Shown here piece by piece: positions 41,984 to 50,346 of a DNA stretch of 64,000 nt. Both the position numbers and the translations under genes were made by a program. This DNA is from UKL13-2 sp043744255 (lineage in GTDB: Bacteria; Pseudomonadota; Gammaproteobacteria; Burkholderiales; Usitatibacteraceae). The notes under the pieces are model-generated. The model saw only the letters and a list, made by a program, of their open reading frames with translations, did no database searches and was not told where the DNA came from. The stretch spans positions 1-64,000 of the forward strand of contig JAYTVA010000042.1 in NCBI GenBank assembly GCA_043744255.1, read 5' to 3'. Positions within the stretch are counted from its first letter, which is position 1. Each line of letters starts with the position of its first letter.

Positions 41984-42547
41984 TTAGCGACGGCAGGCCT
42001 GAAGATCTGACTCCGCACGTTCCACGAGGGCGCGTGAATCATCCAATTTTTTTTGCACCGCTGGCGTCGGCGCCACGTTTGCCGCTGAAAACTCGCGGTA
42101 CGTGTCGTAGCCTTGCGAAATGCCTGCGAGCAAGGTGATGCGCGCGGGCTCGCTGCACTCGTCGCCCTTGATCTGTTGCACCTCAGTTTTGACGCCATCC
42201 ATGCGACCCAGCAGACCCGCGAATTCCGTTGCTGGCGTTTTGTTCGCCTCATTCAACAGTCCATCCCACTTGGACTTCAGCGTTGCGACCGCGTTGAGTG
42301 CAGCCTCGGCACCTTGGCGCGACGCTTGGTCAGCTCTCTGACGATCAGTGGCTTCACGCGCGGCGGCGTTCTTGGCCTCGACCTCCGCGTTTTGGTCGGC
42401 GAGGCGCTTGGCAATGTCGGCGTTGGTCGCCTGTAGCTCCTTGTTCGGGTCAATCGCCTCAAGTTTGGGTGCTTCTTGGCGCTTACATGCCGCCAGCGCC
42501 AACAATGCCAGTGCCACCACCACCGTCTTCACCACACGCGTATTCAT
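41984..42547 (-). CDS. Lipoprotein with coiled-coil region
   Basis: A 187-residue lipoprotein; the lipobox is LALAAC, with Cys at residue 21. After ACKRQEAPKLEAIDP there is an Ala/Glu/Gln/Asp-rich helical stretch (about residues 40-95) likely to form a coiled coil, and a compact C-terminal part with two cysteines (GDECSEP, LQACRR) that could be disulfide-linked. I recognise no named family. It lies 12 bp upstream of pgk, between it and the acetyltransferase, and is probably co-transcribed with the glycolytic genes. Confidence 0.8.
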   Translation of the reverse strand: MNTRVVKTVVVALALLALAACKRQEAPKLEAIDPNKELQATNADIAKRLADQNAEVEAKNAAAREATDRQRADQASRQGAEAALNAVATLKSKWDGLLNEANKTPATEFAGLLGRMDGVKTEVQQIKGDECSEPARITLLAGISQGYDTYREFSAANVAPTPAVQKKLDDSRALVERAESDLQACRR

Positions 42548-42579
42548 TTTTTCCTCCCGAGTATTTCATTCTGTCTTGT

Positions 42580-43068
42580 TCAAAACGTCAGCGCCATCAT
42601 GTGCACATCATCGTATTCGCCATCTACTTTCTTGCCGCGAATGCGCGTGCCTTCAAACTTAAAACCAAATTTTTCATACAGCCCACGCGCACGCGAATTT
42701 TTGTCGTACACCGACAACTCCACGCGCTCAAACCCCTGCGCCCTGGCATGTTCGAGTGTCGCGCGAATCAGCGCAGGGCCGATGCCCTGCCCACGATGGG
42801 TCTTAGAAACACCCATACCAAGGTGCCCGCAGTGCGCGTAGCTTGGCACCGTTTCACGCCGAACGTCGCACCAGCCAATGACTTCGCCCGACTCGATGGC
42901 AACAAACTGGGAATTGCCATTGGCGATATTGTCCGCGACAAATTGCGTCGTCTGTTCGAGCGGAAACGCCTCGAAGAACGCCAAAAATATCCGCTCGCGC
43001 ATCACTGCGTCAACGCAGTCGCGATAGCTCGCCGCATCCGCAATGGTGATATGCCGAATAGTGGCCAT
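42580..43068 (-). CDS. GNAT-family N-acetyltransferase
   Basis: A 162-residue GNAT protein. After the N-terminal strand-helix pair (TIRHITIADAASYRDCVDAVM) come VIGWCDVRRE, the acetyl-CoA binding loop HLGMGVSKTHRGQGIGPALI (about 104-123, R-G-Q-G-I-G) and VELSVYDKNSRARGLYEKFGFKFEGTRI, a typical GNAT C-terminus that often modifies amino groups of metabolites or protein N-termini. Substrate cannot be told from sequence. It lies 7 bp downstream of gap. Confidence 0.92.
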   Translation of the reverse strand: MATIRHITIADAASYRDCVDAVMRERIFLAFFEAFPLEQTTQFVADNIANGNSQFVAIESGEVIGWCDVRRETVPSYAHCGHLGMGVSKTHRGQGIGPALIRATLEHARAQGFERVELSVYDKNSRARGLYEKFGFKFEGTRIRGKKVDGEYDDVHMMALTF

Positions 43069-43075
43069 ACGTGAA

Positions 43076-44089
43076 TTACTTCGCGGCCATCAGCGCGGTG
43101 GCGGTATCCAGCATACGGTTCGAGAAGCCCCACTCGTTGTCGTACCAGCTCGACACCTTCACCAAGCGCCCGGACACTTTGGTCAGGGTCGCATCGAACG
43201 ATGAGGAGTGACTGTCGTGGTTGAAATCGACGGATACCAACGGTGCGGTGTTGTAGGCAAGAATGCCCTTCATCCCCGGCGCTTCGCTGGCGGATTTCAT
43301 AATGGCATTGACTTCATCGACGGTGGTGTCGCGCGCGGCGATGAACGACAAATCGACGATGGACACGTTGATGGTCGGCACCCGAATTGCGTAGCCGTCG
43401 AGCTTGCCGTTGAGCTCCGGTAACACGAGACCGACGGCTACCGCTGCGCCAGTCTTGGTCGGAATCATCGACGCCGGTGCCGAGCGCGCGCGGCGCAAAT
43501 CTTCGTGCATCACGTCGGTCAACACTTGGTCGTTGGTGTACGCGTGCACGGTGGTCATCAAGCCATTAACCACGCCGAGTTTGTCGTTGAGCGGTTTGAC
43601 CAGTGGTGCCAAACAGTTGGTGGTACAACTTGCGTTGGAGATGACGGTCATCGCGGCGGTCAGCACGTTGTGGTTCACGCCGTAGACCACGGTGGCGTCT
43701 ACATCCTTGCCACCGGGAGCGGAGATGATGACTTTTTTCGCGCCGCCCTTGATGTGCGCGGAGGCTTTTTCCTTGGTGGTGAAAAAGCCGGTGCACTCCA
43801 GCACCACGTCCACCTGCAACTCGCCCCACGGCAGCAGCGCGGGATCGCGCTGTGCAAACACTTTGATCTGGTCGCCATTGACGACCAAAGATTCGCCCTC
43901 TACCGTGACGGTGCCGGGGAACTTGCCGTGCGCCGTATCGTAGCGTGTCAGGTGCGCGTTGGTTTCTACCGGGCCGAGATCGTTGATGGCGACGATTTGG
44001 ATGTCGTGTTTTTTGCCGCCTTCGTAATGAGCGCGGAGAATGTTGCGGCCGATACGGCCATAGCCATTGATGGCGACGCGAAGAGTCAT
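43076..44089 (-). CDS. gap: Glyceraldehyde-3-phosphate dehydrogenase
   Basis: A 337-residue NAD-dependent enzyme that makes 1,3-bisphosphoglycerate. The N-terminal VAINGYGRIGRNIL binds NAD. The active-site Cys is in ISNASCTTNCLAPLVK (about residue 155), the catalytic His in MTTVHAYTNDQ and the C-terminal block is WYDNEWGFSNRMLD. The ATG at 44089 gives the standard family length; the frame extends upstream to 44146 without similarity. It is the first gene of the leftward glycolytic series and is divergent from rdgB across 82 bp. Confidence 0.97.
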   Translation of the reverse strand: MTLRVAINGYGRIGRNILRAHYEGGKKHDIQIVAINDLGPVETNAHLTRYDTAHGKFPGTVTVEGESLVVNGDQIKVFAQRDPALLPWGELQVDVVLECTGFFTTKEKASAHIKGGAKKVIISAPGGKDVDATVVYGVNHNVLTAAMTVISNASCTTNCLAPLVKPLNDKLGVVNGLMTTVHAYTNDQVLTDVMHEDLRRARSAPASMIPTKTGAAVAVGLVLPELNGKLDGYAIRVPTINVSIVDLSFIAARDTTVDEVNAIMKSASEAPGMKGILAYNTAPLVSVDFNHDSHSSSFDATLTKVSGRLVKVSSWYDNEWGFSNRMLDTATALMAAK

Positions 44090-44159
44090 GGAGAATTTTT
44101 CCTGCGGGAGATTGATGGAATTGACGGTTGATTTTAGCGTAAGCACGGGGCGACTGCTT

Positions 44160-44165
44160 TATCAT
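44160..44165 (+). promoter_or_regulatory. Putative -10 hexamer of rdgB
   Basis: TATCAT begins 12 nt before the rdgB ATG, and no Shine-Dalgarno is present, which fits leaderless or near-leaderless initiation. No -35 match is clear. Confidence 0.35.
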
Positions 44166-44171
44166 CGCACC

Positions 44172-44765
44172 ATGAATAAAGTCGTGATCGCCAGTAACAA
44201 CGCGGGCAAGCTGCGTGAATTCGCCGCGCTGCTGGCCCCATTTGCATTTGCCGCGGTCCCGCAAAGCGCGTTCGGCGTGAGTGAGGCGGATGAGCCGTTT
44301 GCAACATTTGTTGAAAATGCGCTGGCGAAAGCACGCCATGCCGCCCGCGCGACTGGCCTACCGGCTCTCGCGGACGACTCCGGCATTTGTGTGCATGCAC
44401 TTGGCGGCGCGCCCGGCGTGCATTCGGCGCGCTATGCGGGGGAGCCGAAATCGGATGCGCGCAACAATGAAAAACTGATTGCCGCGCTGCGTGGCAATAC
44501 AGATCGTCGCGCGTTTTATACCTGTGTGTTGGTGTGGGTGGCGCATGCCGACGATCCACATCCACTGATCGCTGATGGCGTGTGGCATGGCGAGATTGTT
44601 GATGCGCCGCGCGGGGCAGGCGGGTTTGGTTATGACCCGTATTTTTTGCTGCGCGAACACAGATGCACGGCGGCCGAGTTGTCGGCGGAGGTGAAAAATC
44701 GCATCAGTCATCGCGGCCTCGCCATGCAAATGCTGGCGCAGAGACTGCGCCAGCGCATCAGCTAA
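44172..44765 (+). CDS. rdgB: XTP/dITP pyrophosphatase
   Basis: A 197-residue house-cleaning enzyme that hydrolyses dITP and XTP to the monophosphates. The conserved N-terminal IASNNAGKLREF (about residues 6-17), FVENALAKARHAARATGLPALADDSGICV (about 52-80, metal Glu and Asp), GVHSARYAG and the C-terminal GGFGYDPYFLL, followed by SHRGLAMQML, are all present. The ATG at 44172 fits family length. It is followed by hemW; rdgB-hemW is a widespread pair often preceded by rph, which here lies 35 kb away. Confidence 0.96.
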   Translation: MNKVVIASNNAGKLREFAALLAPFAFAAVPQSAFGVSEADEPFATFVENALAKARHAARATGLPALADDSGICVHALGGAPGVHSARYAGEPKSDARNNEKLIAALRGNTDRRAFYTCVLVWVAHADDPHPLIADGVWHGEIVDAPRGAGGFGYDPYFLLREHRCTAAELSAEVKNRISHRGLAMQMLAQRLRQRIS

Positions 44766-44769
44766 TGCC

Positions 44770-44803
44770 GCCAAACACCAATGCTGGCGTGCATTTCCAG
44801 CCT
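44770..44803. repeat. Dispersed palindromic element, copy 6 (tandem junction)
   Basis: CCAAACACCAATGCTGGCGTGCATTTCCAGC is a diverged copy of the GAAACGCC...GGCGTTTC element. It lies between rdgB and hemW, which run in the same direction, so it is the exception to the convergent placement. Its presence supports placing the hemW start downstream of it. Confidence 0.45.
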
Positions 44804-44842
44804 ATGCTAGCAGGAAACGACCGTGCGACGACGCTTTCAGTG

Positions 44843-45988
44843 ATGCCACCGCTATCGCTTTACATCCACATCCCGTGGTGTGTGCGCAAGTGTCCGTATT
44901 GCGATTTCAATTCGCACGAATCGAAAGGCGCGATCCCCGAACAGCAATACATCGACTGCCTGATCTCGGATCTGGATCACGCACTGCCCAACATCTGGGG
45001 GCGGCGCGTGTATACGGTGTTCTTCGGTGGTGGCACGCCGAGTCTGTTTTCGGCGGCAGGCATTGATGCGATTCTCGCCGCAGTGCGCGCACGCGTGACG
45101 CTGGATGCCGAGGCCGAGATCACGCTGGAAGCCAACCCCGGCACGTTTGAAGCCGAGAAATTTCGCGGCTTCCGGGCTGCCGGGGTGAATCGCTTGTCGA
45201 TTGGTATTCAGTCGTTCAACGCATCGCATCTCAAGGCGCTGGGGCGCATTCACAACGACGATGAAGCCAAACGCGCTATCGCCATCGCGCAGCAGCACTT
45301 CGACAACATCAACCTCGATTTGATGTTTGCCTTGCCTAAACAAACGCTCGCTGCGTGCGCAGCGGACATCGACACGGCGCTGTCATTGGGCACCAACCAT
45401 TTGTCGGTCTACCACCTCACGTTGGAAGCCAACACGCTGTTCCATCGCTTTCCGCCGCCGTTGCCCGATGATGAGCTGGCCGCCGATATGCAAGACTTGA
45501 TCGAAGCCAAACTTGCCGCTGCTGGCTATGCGCACTACGAAACGTCAGCCTACGCCAAGCCGGGCAAAGCATCGAAGCACAATATGAATTACTGGCAGTT
45601 TGGCGACTACCTTGGCATCGGTGCGGGCGCACACGGGAAGATTTCGTATCCCGATCCCGCACGCGGCATCACCCGCGAAGCACGTTTCAAGCAGCCAAAA
45701 AGCTACATGGAAAAAGCGCCGCTTGGCATCAGTAATGAAGAACAGAAAATGGTCGCCGTGGCTGAGCTGCCGTTTGAATTCATGCTTAACGCGTTGCGAC
45801 TGTCGGATGGTTTTGCCAACAGCTTGTTTACCGAGCGCACCGGCCTGCCGATTTCAACTATTTCGCGCGAGCTGGAAAAGGCGACTGCACTGGGGCTCAT
45901 TGAACGCGATCATCTACGCGTAACGCCGAGCGCAAAGGGGCGCTTATTTTTAAATGATTTGCTGGCGCTTTTTTTGCCAAAACGCTAG
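44843..45988 (+). CDS. hemW: Radical SAM heme chaperone HemW
   Basis: A 381-residue radical SAM protein of the HemW family, related to HemN but lacking coproporphyrinogen oxidase activity; it binds heme and delivers it to respiratory enzymes. The 4Fe-4S motif is HIPWCVRKCPYCDFNSH (CX3CX2C, about residues 11-22). VFFGGGTPSLF (about 60) follows, then SIGIQSFN and YETSAYAKPGKASKHN; the HemN C-terminal domain ends the protein. The start at 44843 fits the E. coli length; in-frame ATGs at 44765 and 44804 would add residues translated from the palindromic element, so I reject them. No clear Shine-Dalgarno is seen for any start. Confidence 0.93.
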   Translation: MPPLSLYIHIPWCVRKCPYCDFNSHESKGAIPEQQYIDCLISDLDHALPNIWGRRVYTVFFGGGTPSLFSAAGIDAILAAVRARVTLDAEAEITLEANPGTFEAEKFRGFRAAGVNRLSIGIQSFNASHLKALGRIHNDDEAKRAIAIAQQHFDNINLDLMFALPKQTLAACAADIDTALSLGTNHLSVYHLTLEANTLFHRFPPPLPDDELAADMQDLIEAKLAAAGYAHYETSAYAKPGKASKHNMNYWQFGDYLGIGAGAHGKISYPDPARGITREARFKQPKSYMEKAPLGISNEEQKMVAVAELPFEFMLNALRLSDGFANSLFTERTGLPISTISRELEKATALGLIERDHLRVTPSAKGRLFLNDLLALFLPKR

Positions 45989-46008
45989 GCGGGGCGCGGC
46001 GTTTCAGC
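45979..46008. repeat. Dispersed palindromic element, copy 7
   Basis: AAAACGCTAGGCGGGGCGCGGCGTTTCAGC is a near match to the core element. It overlaps the last codons of hemW and ends a few bases before the stop of the convergent GGDEF-EAL gene. Confidence 0.65.
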
Positions 46009-46011
46009 CAT

Positions 46012-48789
46012 TCACACGATGTCCAAAAACTTCGCCTCAAACTCTTCGGCCGGCAGCGCCGGTGAACACAAGAAGCCTTGATACTCATCGCATTCGAGAT
46101 CGCGCAATACCCGATACTGGTCGTCTCGCTCAACGCCTTCTGCCACCACATTGAGCTTCAAGCTATGGGTCATGGCGATGATGGCGCGGATGATGGCTTC
46201 GTCGTTGGCGTCGGTGCCAATGTCACGCACGAACGATGAATCGACCTTGATCGTGTCCACTGGCAACTGCTTCAGATACGACAGCGACGAATAGCCGGTG
46301 CCGAAATCGTCGATGGCGATGCCCACGCCGAGTTCGCCCAGCCGGTGCAACAGCTGCGTGGTGTCCTCGCTGTGCTTGAGCAACATGCTCTCGGTGAGCT
46401 CGAGTTCGATGGCACGCGGATCGAGCCTGACGGCTTCGGCGGTCGATTGCACCGCGCGCATCAGACGCTCACCATCGAGCATTTGCCCAACCGACAAGTT
46501 CACCGCCATGATGAGTTCCATGCCGGTGCGTTTGTTCCACGATGCGCATTGCGCGAAGGCGGTTTCCATGACCCATTCTCCCATTGGCACGATCAATCCG
46601 GCGTCTTCGGCCACACCGATAAACTTGCCGGGATAGACCAAACCGTGGCGCGGATGTTGCCAACGAATCAGCGCTTCCATACCGGTGATTTTGCCGGTCT
46701 TGAACGATACGCGTGGTTGATAGTGCAGCACTAATTCGTTGCGTTGGAGCGCCAAACGCAAGTAGTTCTCCACCGACAGCCGCTCCTGCGCCTTGGCATT
46801 CATGGCATGCGAAAAAAACTGGTAGTTGTTGCGACCTTTGGCCTTGGCGTCGTACATCGCGACGTCGGCGTGCTTCATCAGACTTTGCGGATCACCACCA
46901 TCTTCTGGATAGATGCCGATGCCGATGGAGCATGAGGTGGTGAGTTGCTGACCATTAATCATGATCGGCGTGGCGAGTGACGCGATCATTTTTTCGGCGA
47001 CGTTTTGCGCACCTTCGTGCGTGTTGGTTGACGCGTTTTCGAGTATCACCGCGAATTCATCGCCGCCTAGGCGGGCAACCGTATCGCTGGCGCGCACACA
47101 TGCGGACAGTCGCGTGGCGACGCGTTTGAGCAACTCATCACCGACATCATGACCGAGCGAATCGTTGATGGTTTTGAAGCGATCTAGGTCGATAAACATG
47201 AACGACAAATGCGTTTGCTGACGCGCCGCCGTGGCGATGCCCTGTTCGAGCCGATCATTGGCAAGCATGCGATTGGGCAGACCCGTGAGTGGATCGCGGG
47301 TCGCCAAAAACTCAGCGCGCTCCTCGGCGATTTTGCGTTTTGTGATGTTGGCACTGGTGCCGGTCATACGCCGCGCGCGGGTATCGGCACCGCGCTCGGT
47401 GACCTTGCCCAGTGTGTGCAGCCAGATTGGGTTACCGGCCACGTCAGCGACGCGATATTCGCAGTCGAATTCGCTGGCGATCCCCTTCACCGCGTGCTCC
47501 AACGCGATCAGCATGCGCGGCTGATCGTCAGCAAAGGTCATCGCAATGACTTCGGCGCCGGGCACGATGCCTTGGTTCGGCACCGCACCGAGCAAAGTCG
47601 CCCAGCCCTGATTGAAGTACACCTTGTTGGCGACCAGATCCCAATCCCAAGTGGCAAGATTGGAGCCCATGAGCGCGAGATCCAACCGCTCCTTGGCCAT
47701 GCGAACTTCGGCTTCGGCCAGCTTGCGATCACTGATGTCACGACCGACACCAATGCAGTAGCGCTCTCCGCCGATGTTGACCGCGCGTGCCTGATAGGCG
47801 TACGGAATTTCAGTGCCAGACTTGCCGCGCATCGCTGCTTCCAACGAGACTTCTTCGCCATGATCGAGGACACGGCGAATTGCATCGGCGACGACCGCGC
47901 GATCCCGATCCGTGACGAAATCGAGCGCATACATCGCGGCCAATTGTTCCGCGTTACGACCAGTCGTGATTTCAAAATTTCGGTTCCAGCGCACCAAGCG
48001 GCCGTTACGGTCGAACATGAAAAATGCCCCGGGCAGGCTCTGGATGGCAGCATCCGCAAACGCTTTTTCCCCCTGTAGCTTGATCTCGACCGCATGGCGA
48101 ACTTCGATCTCGTCTTCGAGCGCCTGCTCGAGCCGCGCGAACTCGGCGGTGACTCCCTCCGCACGTGCAGCTGCGGGCAGGGCGGCCAGTGCTGCGCCGG
48201 CACCGGCGGCGCGCGGCGAAACTGCACGAGTAGTGTGGTGCTCATGCCGCGCCACCAGCCGCGCTTCCAGACGCGCGCTGGCGAGCTCGGCGAGATTGGC
48301 CAGCGCTTCAAGCTGCCGCGCGCTTAGGCTGCGCACGGCGAGGTCAAACACCGACAGCACACCGATCAGCTCATGGGTGTTCGAATAAATCGGTGCACCT
48401 GCATAAAACGCGACGAACGGCGAGCCCACCACCAACTCTTTCTCGCGCACGCGTTGATCGGATTGCGTGTCGTTGATGACAAATACCTTGGGCAGCGGCA
48501 CGCTGGAAGGCTGATGTTGCTGCAAGGCGGAATGGAAAAAACTCTGCTCCAGCGGCAACGATTCAATCGGAAATCCCTGCCGCGATTTGAACCACTCGCG
48601 CGGCGTGTAGGCACCCGAACGCTCGAAAAAAGAAATGCCCGACATTGGCGTGGCGCATAGCTCGGCGGCGCGGCGAGCAAGATCGTCGAACGCGCCCTCG
48701 GGTGGCGTGTCGAGGATTTCGTAGCGCGCCACGCCACCCAAGTGGGCGGGCGCGTCTTTTTTGCTGAGCGCGGTGCGGTCGGAGGTCAC
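46012..48789 (-). CDS. GAF-PAS-PAS-GGDEF-EAL signalling protein
   Basis: A 925-residue cytoplasmic cyclic-di-GMP protein without membrane segments. A GAF domain spans about residues 20-175 (EILDTPPEGAFDDLARRAAELC, VFVINDTQSDQRV), followed by an Ala-rich linker, a coiled coil and two PAS domains (about 245-370 and 375-495). GGDEF spans about 500-655, with an intact RLGGDEF motif near 575 and DRFKTINDSLGH. EAL spans about 665-915, with MEALIRW, IELELTESMLL and DDFGTGYSSL. Both catalytic signatures look active, so it may make or break c-di-GMP depending on signals sensed by GAF/PAS. The start is GTG at 48789 with no good ribosome site, so the exact N-terminus is uncertain. It is a single-gene unit facing hemW tail to tail. 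Confidence 0.94.
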   Translation of the reverse strand: MTSDRTALSKKDAPAHLGGVARYEILDTPPEGAFDDLARRAAELCATPMSGISFFERSGAYTPREWFKSRQGFPIESLPLEQSFFHSALQQHQPSSVPLPKVFVINDTQSDQRVREKELVVGSPFVAFYAGAPIYSNTHELIGVLSVFDLAVRSLSARQLEALANLAELASARLEARLVARHEHHTTRAVSPRAAGAGAALAALPAAARAEGVTAEFARLEQALEDEIEVRHAVEIKLQGEKAFADAAIQSLPGAFFMFDRNGRLVRWNRNFEITTGRNAEQLAAMYALDFVTDRDRAVVADAIRRVLDHGEEVSLEAAMRGKSGTEIPYAYQARAVNIGGERYCIGVGRDISDRKLAEAEVRMAKERLDLALMGSNLATWDWDLVANKVYFNQGWATLLGAVPNQGIVPGAEVIAMTFADDQPRMLIALEHAVKGIASEFDCEYRVADVAGNPIWLHTLGKVTERGADTRARRMTGTSANITKRKIAEERAEFLATRDPLTGLPNRMLANDRLEQGIATAARQQTHLSFMFIDLDRFKTINDSLGHDVGDELLKRVATRLSACVRASDTVARLGGDEFAVILENASTNTHEGAQNVAEKMIASLATPIMINGQQLTTSCSIGIGIYPEDGGDPQSLMKHADVAMYDAKAKGRNNYQFFSHAMNAKAQERLSVENYLRLALQRNELVLHYQPRVSFKTGKITGMEALIRWQHPRHGLVYPGKFIGVAEDAGLIVPMGEWVMETAFAQCASWNKRTGMELIMAVNLSVGQMLDGERLMRAVQSTAEAVRLDPRAIELELTESMLLKHSEDTTQLLHRLGELGVGIAIDDFGTGYSSLSYLKQLPVDTIKVDSSFVRDIGTDANDEAIIRAIIAMTHSLKLNVVAEGVERDDQYRVLRDLECDEYQGFLCSPALPAEEFEAKFLDIV

Positions 48790-48949
48790 GAATGGAGGGA
48801 CGGAGTGCGCGTGCGCCGCACGTCTGATCGTCGCATGAGTAATTAGTGACCCATTCTACCCTGCGAGGTTTTAAAACCTGCGTCTGAATTCTGTGTCTTT
48901 CGTGTCTTATTGCTACGATGTTGCCACGCTGACAGCGCCAACCGCGGGG

Positions 48950-49714
48950 TCAGCCGATTTCCGCTACCACCGGTGTGTGATCCGACGGTCGCTCCAGCTT
49001 GCGCGGGGCCAGATCGATGCTGACGCTTTTGCACGCGCTGGCAAGATTCTTGGTCAGCAGGATGTGGTCGATACGCAGTCCTAGATTGCGCTTGAAGCCG
49101 TTCATGCGGTAATCCCACCAGGTGAAGCTTTTTTCCGGCTGCTCAAATAGGCGAAAGCTGTCGTGCATTCCCAGCGCCAATAGGCGCTGCAGCGCGGCGC
49201 GCTCGGCGTCGGTACACAACACCTGACCCTCCCACGCTTTCGGGTCGTACACATCGCGGTCATCGGGCGCGATGTTGTAGTCCCCCAGTAGCGCGACGTC
49301 GCCAAACTCGGCAATCGTGCGCTGCATGTAGCCCGCCAGGCCATCGAGCCATTTCAGTTTGTATTGGTACTTGTCAGAGTCCACGCTTTGGCCGTTCGGA
49401 ATGTAGACGCAGACGATACGCACACCATTGATGGTGGCCGCAATCGCGCGCTTTTGCTCGTCGGGAAATTCGATCATTCCCTTGACGACATCTTCGGGTC
49501 TGACCCGCGTGAGAATCGCCACACCGTTATAGGTTTTTTGCCCTTCGAACGCCGCTTGATAGCCGATTTCGTCAAACGCGGCGAGGGGAAATTTTGCCGA
49601 TTCCTGTTTCAGTTCCTGCAAACACAGCGCGTCTGGCTGGTGGGTCTTTAACCATTCGAGTACATGCGGTAGACGTACGTTAAGCGAATTGACGTTCCAG
49701 GTGACGAGCTTCAT
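48950..49714 (-). CDS. xth: Exodeoxyribonuclease III (AP endonuclease)
   Basis: A protein of about 254 residues of the exonuclease III family for base-excision repair, cutting at abasic sites. Motifs: MKLVTWNVNSLNVRLPHVLEWL (metal Asn), LCLQELKQ (metal Glu, about residue 34), VYIPNGQ (about 108-114), LLGDYNIAPDDRDVYDP (about 146-162, catalytic Asp-Asn) and the C-terminal LRIDHILLTK and PSDHTPVVAEI with the catalytic Asp-His. An upstream TTG at 49717 directly abuts the previous stop, but the ATG is preferred. It is probably co-transcribed with the DUF4124 gene. Confidence 0.95.
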   Translation of the reverse strand: MKLVTWNVNSLNVRLPHVLEWLKTHQPDALCLQELKQESAKFPLAAFDEIGYQAAFEGQKTYNGVAILTRVRPEDVVKGMIEFPDEQKRAIAATINGVRIVCVYIPNGQSVDSDKYQYKLKWLDGLAGYMQRTIAEFGDVALLGDYNIAPDDRDVYDPKAWEGQVLCTDAERAALQRLLALGMHDSFRLFEQPEKSFTWWDYRMNGFKRNLGLRIDHILLTKNLASACKSVSIDLAPRKLERPSDHTPVVAEIG

Positions 49715-49717
49715 CAA

Positions 49718-50278
49718 TTATTTTTTCTCGGTGGCGCTTTTGCTTGGCGGCGTGGGCAATGCCGTAATGGTTTTTTCAGCAACTTTCGTCGGGCTCCCCG
49801 CTGCGACGGCGGCTTTGGTGGTCGCGTTAATCTTCGGGTATCCCGCAGTATCGAGTGCAGCCATCCAAGTCTCGGCCAAAAAACCTTCCAGCTTGGTCGC
49901 ACCAACGGTCGCGGTGGGCACTTTCAACCCCCCCACCAGCTCCTTCAGCTTTTTATTGGCCGCAATGCTCGTCTGCGGATTGAGCTCCGTGAACGGAATG
50001 CCGCGTTTGGTGAGCAGCGCGCGTGCATCGGCACAGGCGGCACCACAGTCGGTAATGTACAACGTCACGGGATGACTTTTTTGCGCCGCTTTGGTGGCAG
50101 CGGGCACGCGCTCCTGCTCGACCACGTTGTCGAGCAAGCGTTTTTCTTGCTTCGATTTTGCGTCCGCTGGTGGCGGCGAATCCGAGTACGTGACGTGACC
50201 GCCCTTGTCTTCCCAACGATAGATGCCTTGTGCAGCCGCGCTCGCGGCGATGCTTGCCACCAACGTAGCCACGGTCAC
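49718..50278 (-). CDS. DUF4124 protein with glutaredoxin-like domain
   Basis: An exported protein of at least 186 residues. A DUF4124 segment (GIYRWEDKGGHVTYSDSPPPADAK, about residues 17-40) precedes a glutaredoxin/thioredoxin-like domain (VTLYITDCGAACADARALLTKRGIPF, about 71-96) with the unusual CGAAC pattern in place of CxxC, then VPTATVG and an Ala/Lys/Thr-rich tail. The GTG at 50278 gives a poor signal sequence without basic residues. Reading past the upstream T6/A6 run (50284-50289) in the other frame gives a start GTG-AAG-CAG-TTT with GGGAG upstream; one more T would fuse it in frame into a typical signal peptide beginning MKQFFSWVTVA. A frameshift at that run is likely. Confidence 0.75.
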   Translation of the reverse strand: MTVATLVASIAASAAAQGIYRWEDKGGHVTYSDSPPPADAKSKQEKRLLDNVVEQERVPAATKAAQKSHPVTLYITDCGAACADARALLTKRGIPFTELNPQTSIAANKKLKELVGGLKVPTATVGATKLEGFLAETWMAALDTAGYPKINATTKAAVAAGSPTKVAEKTITALPTPPSKSATEKK

Positions 50279-50346
50279 CCAGGAAAAAACTGCTTCACGT
50301 ATTCGCTCCCACCATTCATGCTCATGAAATTTTGTGCCACGTTATG

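Noticed and set aside
43076..44146. Upstream start for gap at 44146
   Set aside because: The extra 19 codons precede the conserved VAINGYGRIG start and overlap the divergent promoter region.
47209..48078. 289-codon plus-strand frame inside the GGDEF-EAL gene
   Set aside because: Antisense to a protein with clear PAS and GGDEF motifs; no ribosome site and no similarity.
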